Source: VXPW01 sp965115815 (GTDB lineage Bacteria; Pseudomonadota; Alphaproteobacteria; TMED109). From it: a stretch of DNA of 64,000 bases. Location: assembly GCA_965115815.1 (NCBI GenBank), contig OZ220465.1, positions 3,472,001 through 3,536,000 of the forward strand, in the 5' to 3' direction. Positions 1 to 8,546 of the stretch are shown piece by piece; within the stretch, counting starts at the first letter, position 1, and each line of letters begins with the position of its first letter. Below the pieces are notes generated by a model. The model had not been told where the DNA came from, ran no database searches, and was given only the letters and a program-made list of their open reading frames with translations. The position numbers were made by a program, and so were the translations under genes.

Positions 1-394
1 CGTAGAAGAGCGTTCCGGCCAGCAGCAGCGCCGCCGCGCTCCAGTTGGCGGCCAGCGCCATGAGCAGCACGCCGAAGAGCGACAGCAGGACGCCGAACGC
101 GAGCGCTTCGGCGGCGGCCACCCGACCGGCGGGGACCGGACGGGTCTTCGTGCGCTCCATGCCCGCATCGATGTCGCGGTCGAACCACATGTTGAGGGCG
201 CCGGCCCCGCCCGCGCCGAGCGCCAGCGCCAGCAGCGCCGCGGCGCTCAGCACCGGGTGCAGCATCACCGGAGCCAGCGCCATCCCCACGATGCCGGTGA
301 ACACCACGAGCACCATGACCCGCGGCTTGGCGAGGGCGAGGAAGTCGCCGAGGTCGCCGACCGGTCCGGACAGATCCCGGGACACGTCTTGCAA
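1..394 (-). CDS. ctaB: Protoheme IX farnesyltransferase (heme O synthase), N-terminal part
   Basis: Reading the minus strand gives an open frame running off the left edge with typical UbiA/CtaB sequence: KPRVMVLVVFTGIVGM, then NMWFDRDIDAGMERTKTRPV, which holds the NxxxD(x)xxD prenyl-diphosphate site. About 130 residues are present out of roughly 300 in the family. The enzyme farnesylates protoheme to heme O in the inner membrane for cytochrome oxidase assembly. It lies directly downstream of ctaD on the same strand, the usual place. The start is uncertain: TTG at 394 or GTG at 385, both in frame, neither with a strong ribosome site. Confidence 0.9.
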   Translation of the reverse strand, partial: MQDVSRDLSGPVGDLGDFLALAKPRVMVLVVFTGIVGMALAPVMLHPVLSAAALLALALGAGGAGALNMWFDRDIDAGMERTKTRPVPAGRVAAAEALAFGVLLSLFGVLLMALAANWSAAALLLAGTLFY

Positions 395-405
395 ACCGGC
401 GGATC

Positions 406-1992
406 CTAGCGGACGGTCGGCAGGGTTTCGTAGGTGTGGAACGGCGGCGGGGACACGATCTTCCACTCGAGCGTGGTCGCCCCCTCGCCCCACGGATTCT
501 CGGGGCACGCCCGACCGGCGCGGAAGGTGCGGACCAGGGTCGCGAGGAACCACGCGATCGACAGCAGCGAGATCCACGCCCCGACCGTCGCCACCAGATT
601 CCATCCGGCAAACGCGTCCGGATAGTCCGCGATCCGCCGCGGCATGCCCTGCAGACCGAGGAAGTGCATGGGGAAGAACGTGAGGTTGACGCCGGCGAAC
701 AGGAGCCAGAAGTGCACCTTTCCCATCCACTCCGGATACTGTCGGCCCGACATCTTTCCGATCCAGTAGTAGAAGCCGGCAAACAGCGCGAAGACGGCGC
801 CCAGCGACAGCACGTAGTGGAAGTGTGCGACCACGTAGTAGGTGTCGTGCAGCACGGTGTCGACTCCCGCGTTGGCGAGCACCACCCCGGTGACGCCTCC
901 CACCGTGAACAGGAAGATGAAGCCGACTGCGAACAGCATCGGGGTTCGGAATTCGATCGAGCCGCCCCACATCGTGGCGATCCAGCTGAAGATCTTGATC
1001 CCGGTCGGCACCGCGATCACCATGGTGGCGGCCGTGAAGTACGCCTTGGTGTTGACGTCGAGTCCGACCGTGTACATGTGGTGCGCCCACACTAGGAACC
1101 CGATGAACCCGATGGCCACCATCGCGTAGGCCATGCCGAGGTAGCCGAAGACGGGTTTCCGCGAGAAGGTGGCCACGACCTGGCTGATGATGCCGAACCC
1201 CGGCAGGATCAGGATGTAGACCTCCGGATGGCCGAAGAACCAGAACAGGTGCTGGAAGAGGATCGGATCGCCGCCGGTGTCCGGCGTGAAGAACGCGGTG
1301 CCGAAGTTCCGGTCGGTGAGGAGCATCGTGATCGCGCCCGCGAGCACCGGCAGGGCCAGGACGAGCAGGAAGGTCGTGACGAGAATGGACCAGACGAACA
1401 GCGGCATGCGGTGCAGCGTCATGCCCGGCGCCCGCATGTTGAAGATGGTCGTGATGAAGTTGATGGCACCCAGGATGGACGAGGCTCCGGCCAGGTGCAG
1501 CGACAGGATCACCATGTCCACGGCCGGTCCGGAATGGGCGGGGTTGCCCGACAGCGGCGGATAGATCGTCCATCCGGTGCCGGCCCCGCCGCCCACGAAC
1601 GGACTGGCCATCAGCAGGATGAAGGCGGGCACCAGCAGCCAGAAGCTGATGTTGTTCATCCGCGGGAAGGCCATGTCGGGCGCGCCGATCATGATCGGGA
1701 CGAACCAGTTCCCGAAGCCGCCGATCATGGCGGGCATGATCATGAAGAAGATCATGATCAGCCCGTGCGCGGTGGTCAGGACGTTGTAGAGCCGGTAGTC
1801 GCCACCGAGGATCCCGTCGCCGGGTGCCGCCAGCTCGCTGCGCATCAGGAGGGACATGATCCCGCCGATCACTCCGGCGAGGATCGCGAACACCAGGTAC
1901 ATCGTACCGATGTCCTTGTGGTTGGTGGAGTAGAGCCACCGGCGCCAGCCGGTCGGGTCGCTGTGGGCGTGGGCCCCTGCAGCCATCGTCAT
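406..1992 (-). CDS. ctaD: Cytochrome c oxidase subunit I
   Basis: 528 residues, the normal length for an aa3-type subunit I. It is the proton-pumping catalytic subunit of the heme-copper oxidase in the inner membrane. Visible signatures are the GHPEVYILILPGFGIIS helix carrying a CuB histidine and the cross-linked Tyr, the VWAHHMYTVG pair of CuB histidines, and AHFHYVLSLGAVFALF with the heme-binding histidines. The start ATG at 1992 has GGGGGAA a few bases upstream; a second ATG two codons later is possible. It lies 30 bp after coxB and directly before ctaB on the minus strand, so the three probably form one operon. Confidence 0.97.
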   Translation of the reverse strand: MTMAAGAHAHSDPTGWRRWLYSTNHKDIGTMYLVFAILAGVIGGIMSLLMRSELAAPGDGILGGDYRLYNVLTTAHGLIMIFFMIMPAMIGGFGNWFVPIMIGAPDMAFPRMNNISFWLLVPAFILLMASPFVGGGAGTGWTIYPPLSGNPAHSGPAVDMVILSLHLAGASSILGAINFITTIFNMRAPGMTLHRMPLFVWSILVTTFLLVLALPVLAGAITMLLTDRNFGTAFFTPDTGGDPILFQHLFWFFGHPEVYILILPGFGIISQVVATFSRKPVFGYLGMAYAMVAIGFIGFLVWAHHMYTVGLDVNTKAYFTAATMVIAVPTGIKIFSWIATMWGGSIEFRTPMLFAVGFIFLFTVGGVTGVVLANAGVDTVLHDTYYVVAHFHYVLSLGAVFALFAGFYYWIGKMSGRQYPEWMGKVHFWLLFAGVNLTFFPMHFLGLQGMPRRIADYPDAFAGWNLVATVGAWISLLSIAWFLATLVRTFRAGRACPENPWGEGATTLEWKIVSPPPFHTYETLPTVR

Positions 1993-2022
1993 GGTGGAGT
2001 TCCCCCGGTCGGGTCTGCGCGT

Positions 2023-2871
2023 CTAGCGGGTGTGTCGGGTCAGGAGCACGGGCGCGTCCGGCCCGGCGTCCTGCGCGAATCGGGTCCGGGCCTCGGCGAC
2101 CCAGGCGTCGAAGGCGGTCTGCGACACGACGTGCACCTCGATCGGCATCCGGCCGTGGAAGTCCCCGCACAGTTCCGAGCACTGACCGTAGTAGATGCCC
2201 TCCCGCCGGGCCCGGAACCAGGTTTCGTTGAGACGGCCCGGCACCGCGTCCACCTTCACGCCCAGCGCCGGGATGGCCCAGCTGTGCAGCACGTCGGCGG
2301 CCGTGACCTGCAGCCGAACGGTCGTGTCGACCGGCACCACCACCGGAAGATCGGTGGACAGCAGCCGCGTGAAGGGCCGCGGCTCCTCGAACTCCTCGGC
2401 GCTGTCGACCACGAAGGCGTCGAAATAGAAATTGCCGTGGTCGGGATATTCATACCCCCAGTACCACTGGTAGCCGGTCGCCTTGACCGTCAGGTCGGCC
2501 GGCGGCACCGTGTCGGCGGCGTACAGGATCCGGAACGACGGAACCGCGATGGCCACCAGGATGACCACCGGGATGACGGTCCACAGGACTTCGATCAACG
2601 GGTTGTGGGTGCGGGTCCCCGGGGTCGGGTTCGCCGTCCGGTTGTAGCGCACCATCACCCATGCCAGCAGCCCCAGCACGAAAAGCGAAATGAGGAAGAT
2701 CACCCAGAGCAGCAGGTCGTGGAAGCGGCCGATCTCGTCCATCATGTCCGCGCCGGCGGCCTGCAGGTCGAGGCCCCAGTTGACCGGCTGACCCACCACC
2801 TCGGCCGCCTTGGCGCCGGTCGCCCCGAACGCGAGGGCAGCTCCGGCCCCGACAAGCTTGCCTATGCGCAT
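2023..2871 (-). CDS. ctaC: Cytochrome c oxidase subunit II
   Basis: 282 residues. The start is ATG at 2871, preceded by AAGGGGAT at good spacing; a longer open frame upstream is low-complexity and not believable. The N-terminus is a Sec signal peptide ending GAKA-AEVV. Two membrane helices follow (about residues 45-70 and 90-112), then the periplasmic cupredoxin domain with the CuA site CSELCGDFHGRM and the aromatic patch YQWYWGYEYP that receives electrons from cytochrome c. No fused cytochrome c domain is present. It is first in the coxB-ctaD-ctaB order. Subunit III and the CtaG assembly factor are not in view and may lie beyond the left edge. Confidence 0.95.
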   Translation of the reverse strand: MRIGKLVGAGAALAFGATGAKAAEVVGQPVNWGLDLQAAGADMMDEIGRFHDLLLWVIFLISLFVLGLLAWVMVRYNRTANPTPGTRTHNPLIEVLWTVIPVVILVAIAVPSFRILYAADTVPPADLTVKATGYQWYWGYEYPDHGNFYFDAFVVDSAEEFEEPRPFTRLLSTDLPVVVPVDTTVRLQVTAADVLHSWAIPALGVKVDAVPGRLNETWFRARREGIYYGQCSELCGDFHGRMPIEVHVVSQTAFDAWVAEARTRFAQDAGPDAPVLLTRHTR

Positions 2872-3079
2872 CCGCAATCCCCTTCGGGCTGTCCCGCATG
2901 GACGGAAGTCGGGAGTGTAGCGCGGGCCGGGCGCGGTGCAACGGACGGCGGCCGGGGGCCGGGAACGACCGGCGTCGGCGCCCCCGGGAGCCGTCCGCAC
3001 CCCCGGTCCGGGGTTCCCTCGGCGGATCCTCGCGGCCGACCGCACGCCCGGCTTCGGATGCGCCGCCGGACAGCCCGCT

Positions 3080-4240
3080 TCAGCTTCCGGCCGACGTCCC
3101 GCGGCCCGCGCCGAGGCCGGCCCGGCCCGCCGCCAGCACGGCCGCATCCAGCCCCTCGGCCGCCAGTTCCGCCGGCCAGGCTCCGCCGGTCACGAGGGCC
3201 GCGCAGGCGGCGGCCGCCGCCGGCGACGTCATGATGCCGTATCCGCCCTGTCCCGCCAGCCAGAAGAACCCCTCCTGCCCGGGATCCTCGCCGATGACCG
3301 GGGTGCGGTCGGCCACGAAGCTCCGCAGTCCGGCCCACCGACTCCGGATCCGCTCGACCGTCAGGGTCGTCGCCCGCCGGATGCGCTCGGCGGTGATCGC
3401 GACGTCCAGTTCCTCGGGCTGGGCGTCGCACGGCGGCGAGTCCGTCTCGTCCGCGGGACTGGCCAGGATCTGCCCGGCATCGGGCCGGAAGTAGAACTCC
3501 TCCTCGACGTCGAGCGTCACCGGCCAGCCGGCGGCCCTGACGGCCGGCGGAGCGGGGAACACGATGGCCGTGCGCCGCTTGGGCGCCAAGCCGATCGGCC
3601 GGCATCCGGCCCGGCGCCCGATCACGTCGCACCAGGCGCCGGCGGCATTGACCAGGACGGGCGCGCGGAAGACCCCTTGGGGCGTGTCCACGTCCCACCG
3701 TCCGCCGCGGCGCCGGATGGCCCCCGCCTCGGCATTGCACACGATCTCGCCGCCGTGGGCGCGCAGGGTCCGCATCCAGCCTCCGTGGATGCGGTCCACG
3801 TCCATGGCGCGGCCGGCGGGTTCCAGAAAGGCGCGCGCCACGTATCCCTCCCGCAGGACCGGAACCCGCTCGGCGGCTTCCCCGGGGGTGAGTTCGACGA
3901 TCGCCGGATCGAGCCGGCTCGCGGTCCGGAACGCACGCTCGAAGGCCGCCGTCTGGTCCGCCCGGGCGATGAACAGGGACCCGCCGTTCCCGAGCAGCAG
4001 CGGCGGCTCGAAGTGCGCTCCGGGCTGCCCGAAGAACGCCCGACTGGCGCGGGTCAGGGCCCGGATGACGGGATTGCCGTAGCTTTCGGTGTAGAACGCG
4101 GCGGACCGGCCGGTCGTGTGGTAGCCCGGCATCGATTCCCGCTCCAGCACCACCACTCGGCGGTGCGGGGCCAGCCGCGCCGCCGCCGACGCGCCGGCAA
4201 TGCCGGCGCCGATCACCAGGACATCGGCCGAGCGCGCCAT
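3080..4240 (-). CDS. FAD-dependent oxidoreductase, DAO family, resembling D-arginine dehydrogenase DauA
   Basis: 386 residues. The start is ATG at 4240 behind GGGAGGAAG, a strong ribosome site, which rules out the longer frame. The N-terminal dinucleotide fold is DVLVIGAGIAGASAA, followed by ERESMPGYHTTGRSAA, a stretch typical of the DauA/DadA group. The C-terminal GFFWLAGQGGYGIMTSPA is the second FAD contact. Such enzymes oxidise D-amino acids or related amines to imino acids; the actual substrate cannot be read from sequence. The upstream divergent neighbour is a TRAP solute-binding protein, which could point to uptake of a related compound, but that is inference only. Confidence 0.85.
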   Translation of the reverse strand: MARSADVLVIGAGIAGASAAARLAPHRRVVVLERESMPGYHTTGRSAAFYTESYGNPVIRALTRASRAFFGQPGAHFEPPLLLGNGGSLFIARADQTAAFERAFRTASRLDPAIVELTPGEAAERVPVLREGYVARAFLEPAGRAMDVDRIHGGWMRTLRAHGGEIVCNAEAGAIRRRGGRWDVDTPQGVFRAPVLVNAAGAWCDVIGRRAGCRPIGLAPKRRTAIVFPAPPAVRAAGWPVTLDVEEEFYFRPDAGQILASPADETDSPPCDAQPEELDVAITAERIRRATTLTVERIRSRWAGLRSFVADRTPVIGEDPGQEGFFWLAGQGGYGIMTSPAAAAACAALVTGGAWPAELAAEGLDAAVLAAGRAGLGAGRGTSAGS

Positions 4241-4440
4241 CCGCTTCCTCCCGCCGCAGTGCACCGCCGGACCCGGATCCCGGTGCGGGAGCCGACGATA
4301 CCGGATCCCGATTCGACCGGAGACCGGCCGGTGCAGGGCAGGCCTACGGTTTGCGCCGCCCTGCCCCATGGGGCAGTATCCCGGCGGGCAACCGGCCGGG
4401 AGCGGTCCGCGGCCGCCCCGGGACCAAGGATCCTCACGCC

Positions 4441-5556
4441 ATGAACAAGCTTCTGCTCGTGATCGTACTCGCCGTCGGTTTGGTGGCCGGATATCTGGGA
4501 GCCGGCCTGTTCTCCCCGGACACTCCGCAGGAAGCCGGCGATCCGTCCGGTCCCGCGACCTCCGGCGCCGGCGGCGCGGACGGCAGCGCCACGGTGCGCT
4601 GGAAGATGCCCAGCACGTTCCCCGGCAACCTCGCCATTCTCGGCACCGGCGGCAAGGACTTCGTCGACCGCATCAGGGAGGTTTCGGACGGCACCATCCA
4701 GATCCAGTTCTTCGAGCCCGGCGCGCTGGTGCCGGCCTTGGAGATCTTCGACGCGGTGTCCACCGGAGCCGTCGATGCCGGCTGGTCCACATCCGGCTAC
4801 TGGGCCGGCAAGGTGCCGGCGCTCCAGTTCTTCACGGCCGTCCCGTTCGGGCCGCTGCCCGGAGAGGCGATTGCCTGGCTGCACCACGGAGGCGGCAACG
4901 AACTGTTCGCGGAACTCTATGCCGCCCACAACATCCACCCGGTCCACTGCATGATGATCTCGCCGGAGGCCTCGGGCTGGTTCCGGACACCGATCGAAAG
5001 CGTGGACGACCTGCAGGGACTGAAAATGCGCTTCTTCGGGCTGGGCGCCAAGGTCATGGAGAAGCTCGGCGTCTCGACCCAATTGCTCGCGGGCGGCGAC
5101 ATCTACCCGGCGCTGGATCTGGGGACGATCGATGCCACCGAGTTCGCCCAGCCGGTCATCGACTACGACTTGGGATTCCACCAAGTGGCCAAGCACTACT
5201 ACCTGCCCGGCTGGCACCAGCCGACCAGCTTCTCCGAACTCATCGTCAATCAGGAACGGTGGCAGGCCCTCGGCGCGGCGCAGCAGGCGCAGATCGAGGC
5301 CACCTGTTCGGAGAGCATCGTGAAGACCTACGGCCTCGCCGAATCGCTGCAGCCGGACGCGCTGGGGCGGCTCGAGGAACGCGGGGTCACGGTGCACCAG
5401 TGGGGGCCGGAGTTCCTCGAGGCCTTCGAAGCGGCATGGAACGAGACCGTCGAGGAAGAGGCGGCCAAGGACGCGGACTTCGCCCGGGTCTGGACCTCCC
5501 TCTCGGAATTCCGGGAGAAGTACCGGACTTGGGGGGACCGCGGCTACCTGCCGTAA
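4441..5556 (+). CDS. TRAP transporter substrate-binding protein, DctP family (TakP-like)
   Basis: 371 residues. The ATG at 4441 begins a signal peptide or anchor (MNKLLLVIVLAVGLVAGYLG); AAGGATCC lies about 10 bases upstream. The mature part begins VRWKMPSTFPGN and holds the DctP features: a GGxDFxxRI-like helix, FEPGALVPALEIFDAVS, and AVPFGPLPGEAIAWLHHGG as in alpha-keto-acid binding TakP. The carboxylate-binding arginine is probably in LKMRF. It is divergent from the FAD oxidoreductase. No DctQ or DctM membrane subunit lies next to it, so either the transporter is encoded elsewhere or this is an orphan receptor. Confidence 0.88.
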   Translation: MNKLLLVIVLAVGLVAGYLGAGLFSPDTPQEAGDPSGPATSGAGGADGSATVRWKMPSTFPGNLAILGTGGKDFVDRIREVSDGTIQIQFFEPGALVPALEIFDAVSTGAVDAGWSTSGYWAGKVPALQFFTAVPFGPLPGEAIAWLHHGGGNELFAELYAAHNIHPVHCMMISPEASGWFRTPIESVDDLQGLKMRFFGLGAKVMEKLGVSTQLLAGGDIYPALDLGTIDATEFAQPVIDYDLGFHQVAKHYYLPGWHQPTSFSELIVNQERWQALGAAQQAQIEATCSESIVKTYGLAESLQPDALGRLEERGVTVHQWGPEFLEAFEAAWNETVEEEAAKDADFARVWTSLSEFREKYRTWGDRGYLP

Positions 5557-5583
5557 CCGTGCGGCGCCCGCGGTGGTCGGTCC

Positions 5584-5808
5584 ATGACGGCCTCTCCGGA
5601 GCCGACCCCGGCCGCCGCGGATGTCGGTCGACTTTCGGAGCGCATCGAAGCCGGCCTCGACGCGATCGAAGCCGGCTTGGTCCGCGCCCGGGCCGCCGCC
5701 GAGAGACAGGCCGCTACGGCAGCCCGGCGCCAACGGGGCCTGGAGCGGCTGGATGCCGCGCTGCGCCAGCTGAACGAGATCCTGGACGGATCCGATGGCC
5801 CCGCTTGA
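5584..5808 (+). CDS. Small coiled-coil protein upstream of zapA (DUF4164-like position)
   Basis: 74 residues, almost entirely helical heptads (RLSERIEAGLDAIEAGLVRA, then ARRQRGLERLDAALRQLNEIL). Alphaproteobacteria often carry a small coiled-coil gene (DUF4164) immediately before zapA. The position and composition fit, but no diagnostic motif proves the family. Its stop overlaps the zapA start by 14 bases, so the two are likely translated together. Possible role: an accessory of the divisome. The ATG at 5584 is the first in the frame; no strong Shine-Dalgarno is seen. Confidence 0.6.
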   Translation: MTASPEPTPAAADVGRLSERIEAGLDAIEAGLVRARAAAERQAATAARRQRGLERLDAALRQLNEILDGSDGPA

Positions 5809-6067
5809 GGTCGTGGTCGGGAGCCGCCCCTACCGGATTTCCTGCGCCCGGGAGGACCGGGACCGGGTGCGGGCGCTGGCCGCCGAGATCGACCGCCGGC
5901 TGGTCGTCTTCCAGCGCGAGCATCCCACCGCCGGACAGAGCCAGCTGATCCTGATGGCGGCGCTGACCGTGCTCGATGACGCCCGCTCCGCCGCGGACAG
6001 CGCGACGGCACGCTTGGCGGCCGTGGAACGACGGATCGCGGCCCTGCAGACGAAGGTGCTCCCGTGA
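5795..6067 (+). CDS. zapA: Cell division protein ZapA
   Basis: 90 residues. It begins LEVVVGSRPYRISCAREDRDRVRALAAEID, the N-terminal globular head of ZapA, followed by the long C-terminal dimerisation helix (ILMAALTVLDDARSA onward). ZapA binds FtsZ and bundles protofilaments at midcell. GGACGGATC just before the ATG may serve as ribosome site. The arrangement zapA, 6S RNA, 5-formyl-THF cyclo-ligase is the conserved proteobacterial order and supports all three calls. Confidence 0.88.
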   Translation: MAPLEVVVGSRPYRISCAREDRDRVRALAAEIDRRLVVFQREHPTAGQSQLILMAALTVLDDARSAADSATARLAAVERRIAALQTKVLP

Positions 6068-6111
6068 CGCTGCGGCGCCGCCCGTCAGGGCCGGGCCGGC
6101 GCCGGCCGTGC

Positions 6112-6117
6112 TAGACT
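6112..6117 (+). promoter_or_regulatory. Probable -10 box of the 6S RNA promoter
   Basis: TAGACT lies in the zapA-fau gap about 7 bases before the inferred RNA start and fits a sigma-70 type -10 element. The upstream GC-rich stretch gives no clear -35. Confidence 0.45.
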
Positions 6118-6121
6118 GCGG

Positions 6122-6238
6122 CCGGGACGGTGGCTGCCCGATGCGCGCTGCACGAACAACCCTTGGGCCGTAAATTCCACTGGGGAGCTGTCCCTGTCCG
6201 GGCCGTGGTCCGGTTATACGGCGCCCACCTGAGCATTC
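6122..6238 (+). ncRNA. ssrS: 6S RNA (SsrS), boundaries approximate
   Basis: The gap between zapA and the cyclo-ligase gene is the conserved home of ssrS. A closing stem is visible: GGTGGCTGCC (6129-6138) pairs with GGCGCCCACC (6220-6229) apart from a two-base mismatch. The enclosed segment contains AACCCTTGGGCCGTAA and GGGGAGCTGTCCCTG, which resemble alphaproteobacterial 6S sequences as I remember them. 6S RNA mimics an open promoter and sequesters sigma-70 RNA polymerase in stationary phase. The ends are estimates; a covariance-model search would settle them. Confidence 0.6.
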
Positions 6239-6299
6239 TGCGCCACAGTGGTTTCCGTTGCGAACGGTCGGTGCGGTACCTCCCGCGACGGATGCGCCG

Positions 6300-6884
6300 G
6301 TGACGGCCGGGGCCGCTGCCGCCAAGCAGGCCCTGCGGCGGAAGTTCCGGGCCCGCCGCCGGCGGGCGTACGGAATGCAGCCCGATGCCGCGTACTCGCT
6401 GGCCCGCCAGGCCCTCCGGGAGGTGACCGCACCCGCCGGAAGCGTGGTCGCCGGATACTGGCCGGACGACGGCGAGATCGACCCCCGTCCGCTGCTGGCG
6501 GCGTGGGCCGAGCGGGGGGTCACGCTGGCGCTTCCGGCCGTGGTCGCGGCCGCCGCGGCGCCCGTCTACCGCTGCTGGCGCCCCGGCCAGCCGCTCCCGC
6601 CCGACCGGTTCGGCATCCCCGCGCCCGCGGCCGCGGCCCCGTGCGCGCACCCCGATCTCGTCCTCTGCCCGCTGGTCGCGTTCGACGCAGCCGGCCGCCG
6701 GCTGGGACGCGGCGGCGGGTACATCGACCGGACGCTGGCGGCGCTCGGGGCCGGAACGCGGGCCGCGGGCCTGGCCTGGGAACTGCAACGGGTCGACCGC
6801 GTGCCCGAGGCACCCCACGACCGCCGCCTCGATCTGGTGGTGACGGAGTGCCGCGTGTACCGCTGTCGGGACGCGGCTCGGTAA
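6300..6884 (+). CDS. 5-formyltetrahydrofolate cyclo-ligase
   Basis: Converts 5-formyl-THF to 5,10-methenyl-THF with ATP. The start is taken as GTG at 6300 (194 residues), giving a natural basic N-terminus KQALRRKFRARRR; a TTG at 6258 in the same frame would overlap the end of the 6S region. Family motifs are DGEIDPRPLL, then PDLVLCPLVAFDAAGRRLGRGGGYIDRTL, which holds the conserved GRLGxGGGYYDR-type loop (here GGGYIDR), and a C-terminal DRRLDLVVTE. The 6S RNA directly upstream and often co-transcribed with this gene supports the call. Confidence 0.9.
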   Translation: MTAGAAAAKQALRRKFRARRRRAYGMQPDAAYSLARQALREVTAPAGSVVAGYWPDDGEIDPRPLLAAWAERGVTLALPAVVAAAAAPVYRCWRPGQPLPPDRFGIPAPAAAAPCAHPDLVLCPLVAFDAAGRRLGRGGGYIDRTLAALGAGTRAAGLAWELQRVDRVPEAPHDRRLDLVVTECRVYRCRDAAR

Positions 6885-6891
6885 CCGCGGG

Positions 6892-7707
6892 GTGCGGTTC
6901 CTCTTCTGCGGGGATGTGGTGGGCATGCCCGGCATGCAGGCGCTTCGCCGGCATCTTCCGGGTTTGAAACGGGATCTCCGGCTCGACTTCGTGGTGGCCA
7001 ACGGAGAGAACGCGCGCGACGGCTACGGTCCTGCACCCGACACCTGCGAACAGCTGTTCGATGCCGGCGTGGACGTGCTGACGTCGGGCAACCACATCTG
7101 GGACCACGCCCGGATTGCCCCGCTGGCCGCGCGGGAGCCGCGGCTGCTGCGGCCGCACAACTATCCGGAGGCCGTGCCCGGTACGGGCGTGGGCGTCTAT
7201 CCGGCGGCCTCCGGAGGGCGAATCTGCGTGATCAACCTCATGGCCCGGACCTTCATGGAGCCGCTCGACGATCCGTTTGCGGCGGCCGAGGCGGTGCTTC
7301 GGGCGCACCGGCTGGGAGAAACCGCCGACGCCGTGCTGATCGACCTCCACGGCGAGACCACCTCCGAGAAGATGGCCTTCGCCCACGCCTTCGACGGCCG
7401 CGCGAGCCTGATCGTCGGCACCCACACCCACGTGCCCACCGCGGATACCCGGATCCTCCCCGGCGGCACGGCGTTCCAGGCGGATGCCGGCATGTGCGGC
7501 GACTACCAGTCGGTGATCGGCTATCAGGCAGAGCCGTGGATCGCACGGTTCCGGACCCGGATGCGCACCGGGAGAATTCGCGCGGCGGAGGGCGAGGGGT
7601 CACTGGCGGGCATCTTCGTGGAGACCGCCGCCGGTACCGGACTGGCCGTGCAGGCCGAACCGGTGCGCGTCGGCGGGCACCTGCCCGAAACCCGCCCACG
7701 CGGCTGA
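6892..7707 (+). CDS. TIGR00282/YmdB-family metallophosphoesterase
   Basis: 271 residues from GTG at 6892, eight bases after the cyclo-ligase gene. Metal-ligand motifs are visible: FCGDVVG near the N-terminus, VANGENARDGYG, TSGNHIWDH, DLHGETTSEK and GTHTHVPTAD. YmdB is a cyclic-nucleotide phosphodiesterase in Bacillus; in alphaproteobacteria the gene normally follows the cyclo-ligase and its role is not well defined. The next gene in that cluster is usually yebC, but here an IS fragment begins a few bases after the stop codon. Confidence 0.9.
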   Translation: MRFLFCGDVVGMPGMQALRRHLPGLKRDLRLDFVVANGENARDGYGPAPDTCEQLFDAGVDVLTSGNHIWDHARIAPLAAREPRLLRPHNYPEAVPGTGVGVYPAASGGRICVINLMARTFMEPLDDPFAAAEAVLRAHRLGETADAVLIDLHGETTSEKMAFAHAFDGRASLIVGTHTHVPTADTRILPGGTAFQADAGMCGDYQSVIGYQAEPWIARFRTRMRTGRIRAAEGEGSLAGIFVETAAGTGLAVQAEPVRVGGHLPETRPRG

Positions 7708-7710
7708 GAG

Positions 7711-7993
7711 CATGATTTAAAATCTTTATAATCAGTGTTTTATGGTTTCACCGAGAGTTTCAGCCCGTCCGAGGCGGCGCACCAGGATGCGGATCACGAC
7801 CCGTTGCAGCCATGCCCGCGAGCTCTCCAGCCGTCGTTCGTAGTCCTTCGCCAGATGTCGGCAGCGGCCCAGCCAGCCGAACCACCGCTCGACGATCCAG
7901 CGTCGCGGAAGCACCTCGAAACCCTTCGGTTCCTTGGGTTGTGCCACGATCTCGAGGTCCGGGGCGTCCGGCATCGCGGTCCGCGGTCCGGGC
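7711..7993 (-). mobile_element. IS5-family fragment (3' end of transposase)
   Basis: The minus-strand frame 7732-7974 encodes the last 80 residues of the same transposase that is complete at 9625-10479 (shared PRRWIVERWFGWLGRCRHL, then ILVRRLGRAETLG). The 5' part is cut off by the IS630 fragment that starts with CTAG at 7994. The outer end is partly degraded, with CATGATTTAAAATC standing where the intact copy has a similar sequence. Confidence 0.85.
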
Positions 7994-8546
7994 CTAGTAG
8001 CACGGAATCATTGGATTGCTGGGTATAGAGACTTCAGTTTCACCCGAGCGTCCGCCGTCGTGAACCACCAATCGACGGTGCCGTCGGCCGCGTTGCGGCG
8101 CTCGACCCACGCCGCGGTCTCCCGCAGCATGGTGGCGCGATCAGGAATGCGCCGTCGAAGACACGGTCGCGATCACGCGCCGATTTCGATCTCGGCCCTG
8201 TGGAGCCAGCTTCCGTGCTTCGGCGGGTACCGAAACTCGAACCGCTTTCGCACCCGCATGGCCTCCTGAGGTGCAAAGGCCTCATACCACGATGCGGGAC
8301 CGTGCGTGTTCAGGTTGTCCATGACCAGTACGATCTTCTTGCCGGGGAAGTGATCGTCCGCGAGTTCCCGGATGAACTGCGTCCCGTCCCGCGCCGTGCG
8401 GCGATCGGTGACCTTCACCGTACGCCAGTTGTCGTTGGGCGCGAACGCCAGGAAGAGATGGGCCGTGCCGTTTCGCTCGTATTCGTAGTCGACGATTCCC
8501 GGCTGCCCGGGCCGCACGGGACGGGGAAGGCGGGTTTCCTTCGTCC
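7994..8546 (-). mobile_element. IS630-family fragment (C-terminal half of transposase and one end)
   Basis: Begins CTAGTAGCACGGAATCATTG, the right inverted repeat of the IS630 copy at 23680-25089, and carries the second half of its transposase (VDYEYERNGTAHLFLAF, KIVLVMDNLNTHGP) on the minus strand, with frame breaks near the end. Homology stops around 8546 at the joint with an IS5-type transposase, so this IS630 was cut by deletion or insertion. Confidence 0.85.

Noticed and set aside
1228..3234. 668-codon plus-strand frame opposite ctaD and coxB
   Set aside because: Antisense shadow of two clear oxidase genes; no recognisable domains.
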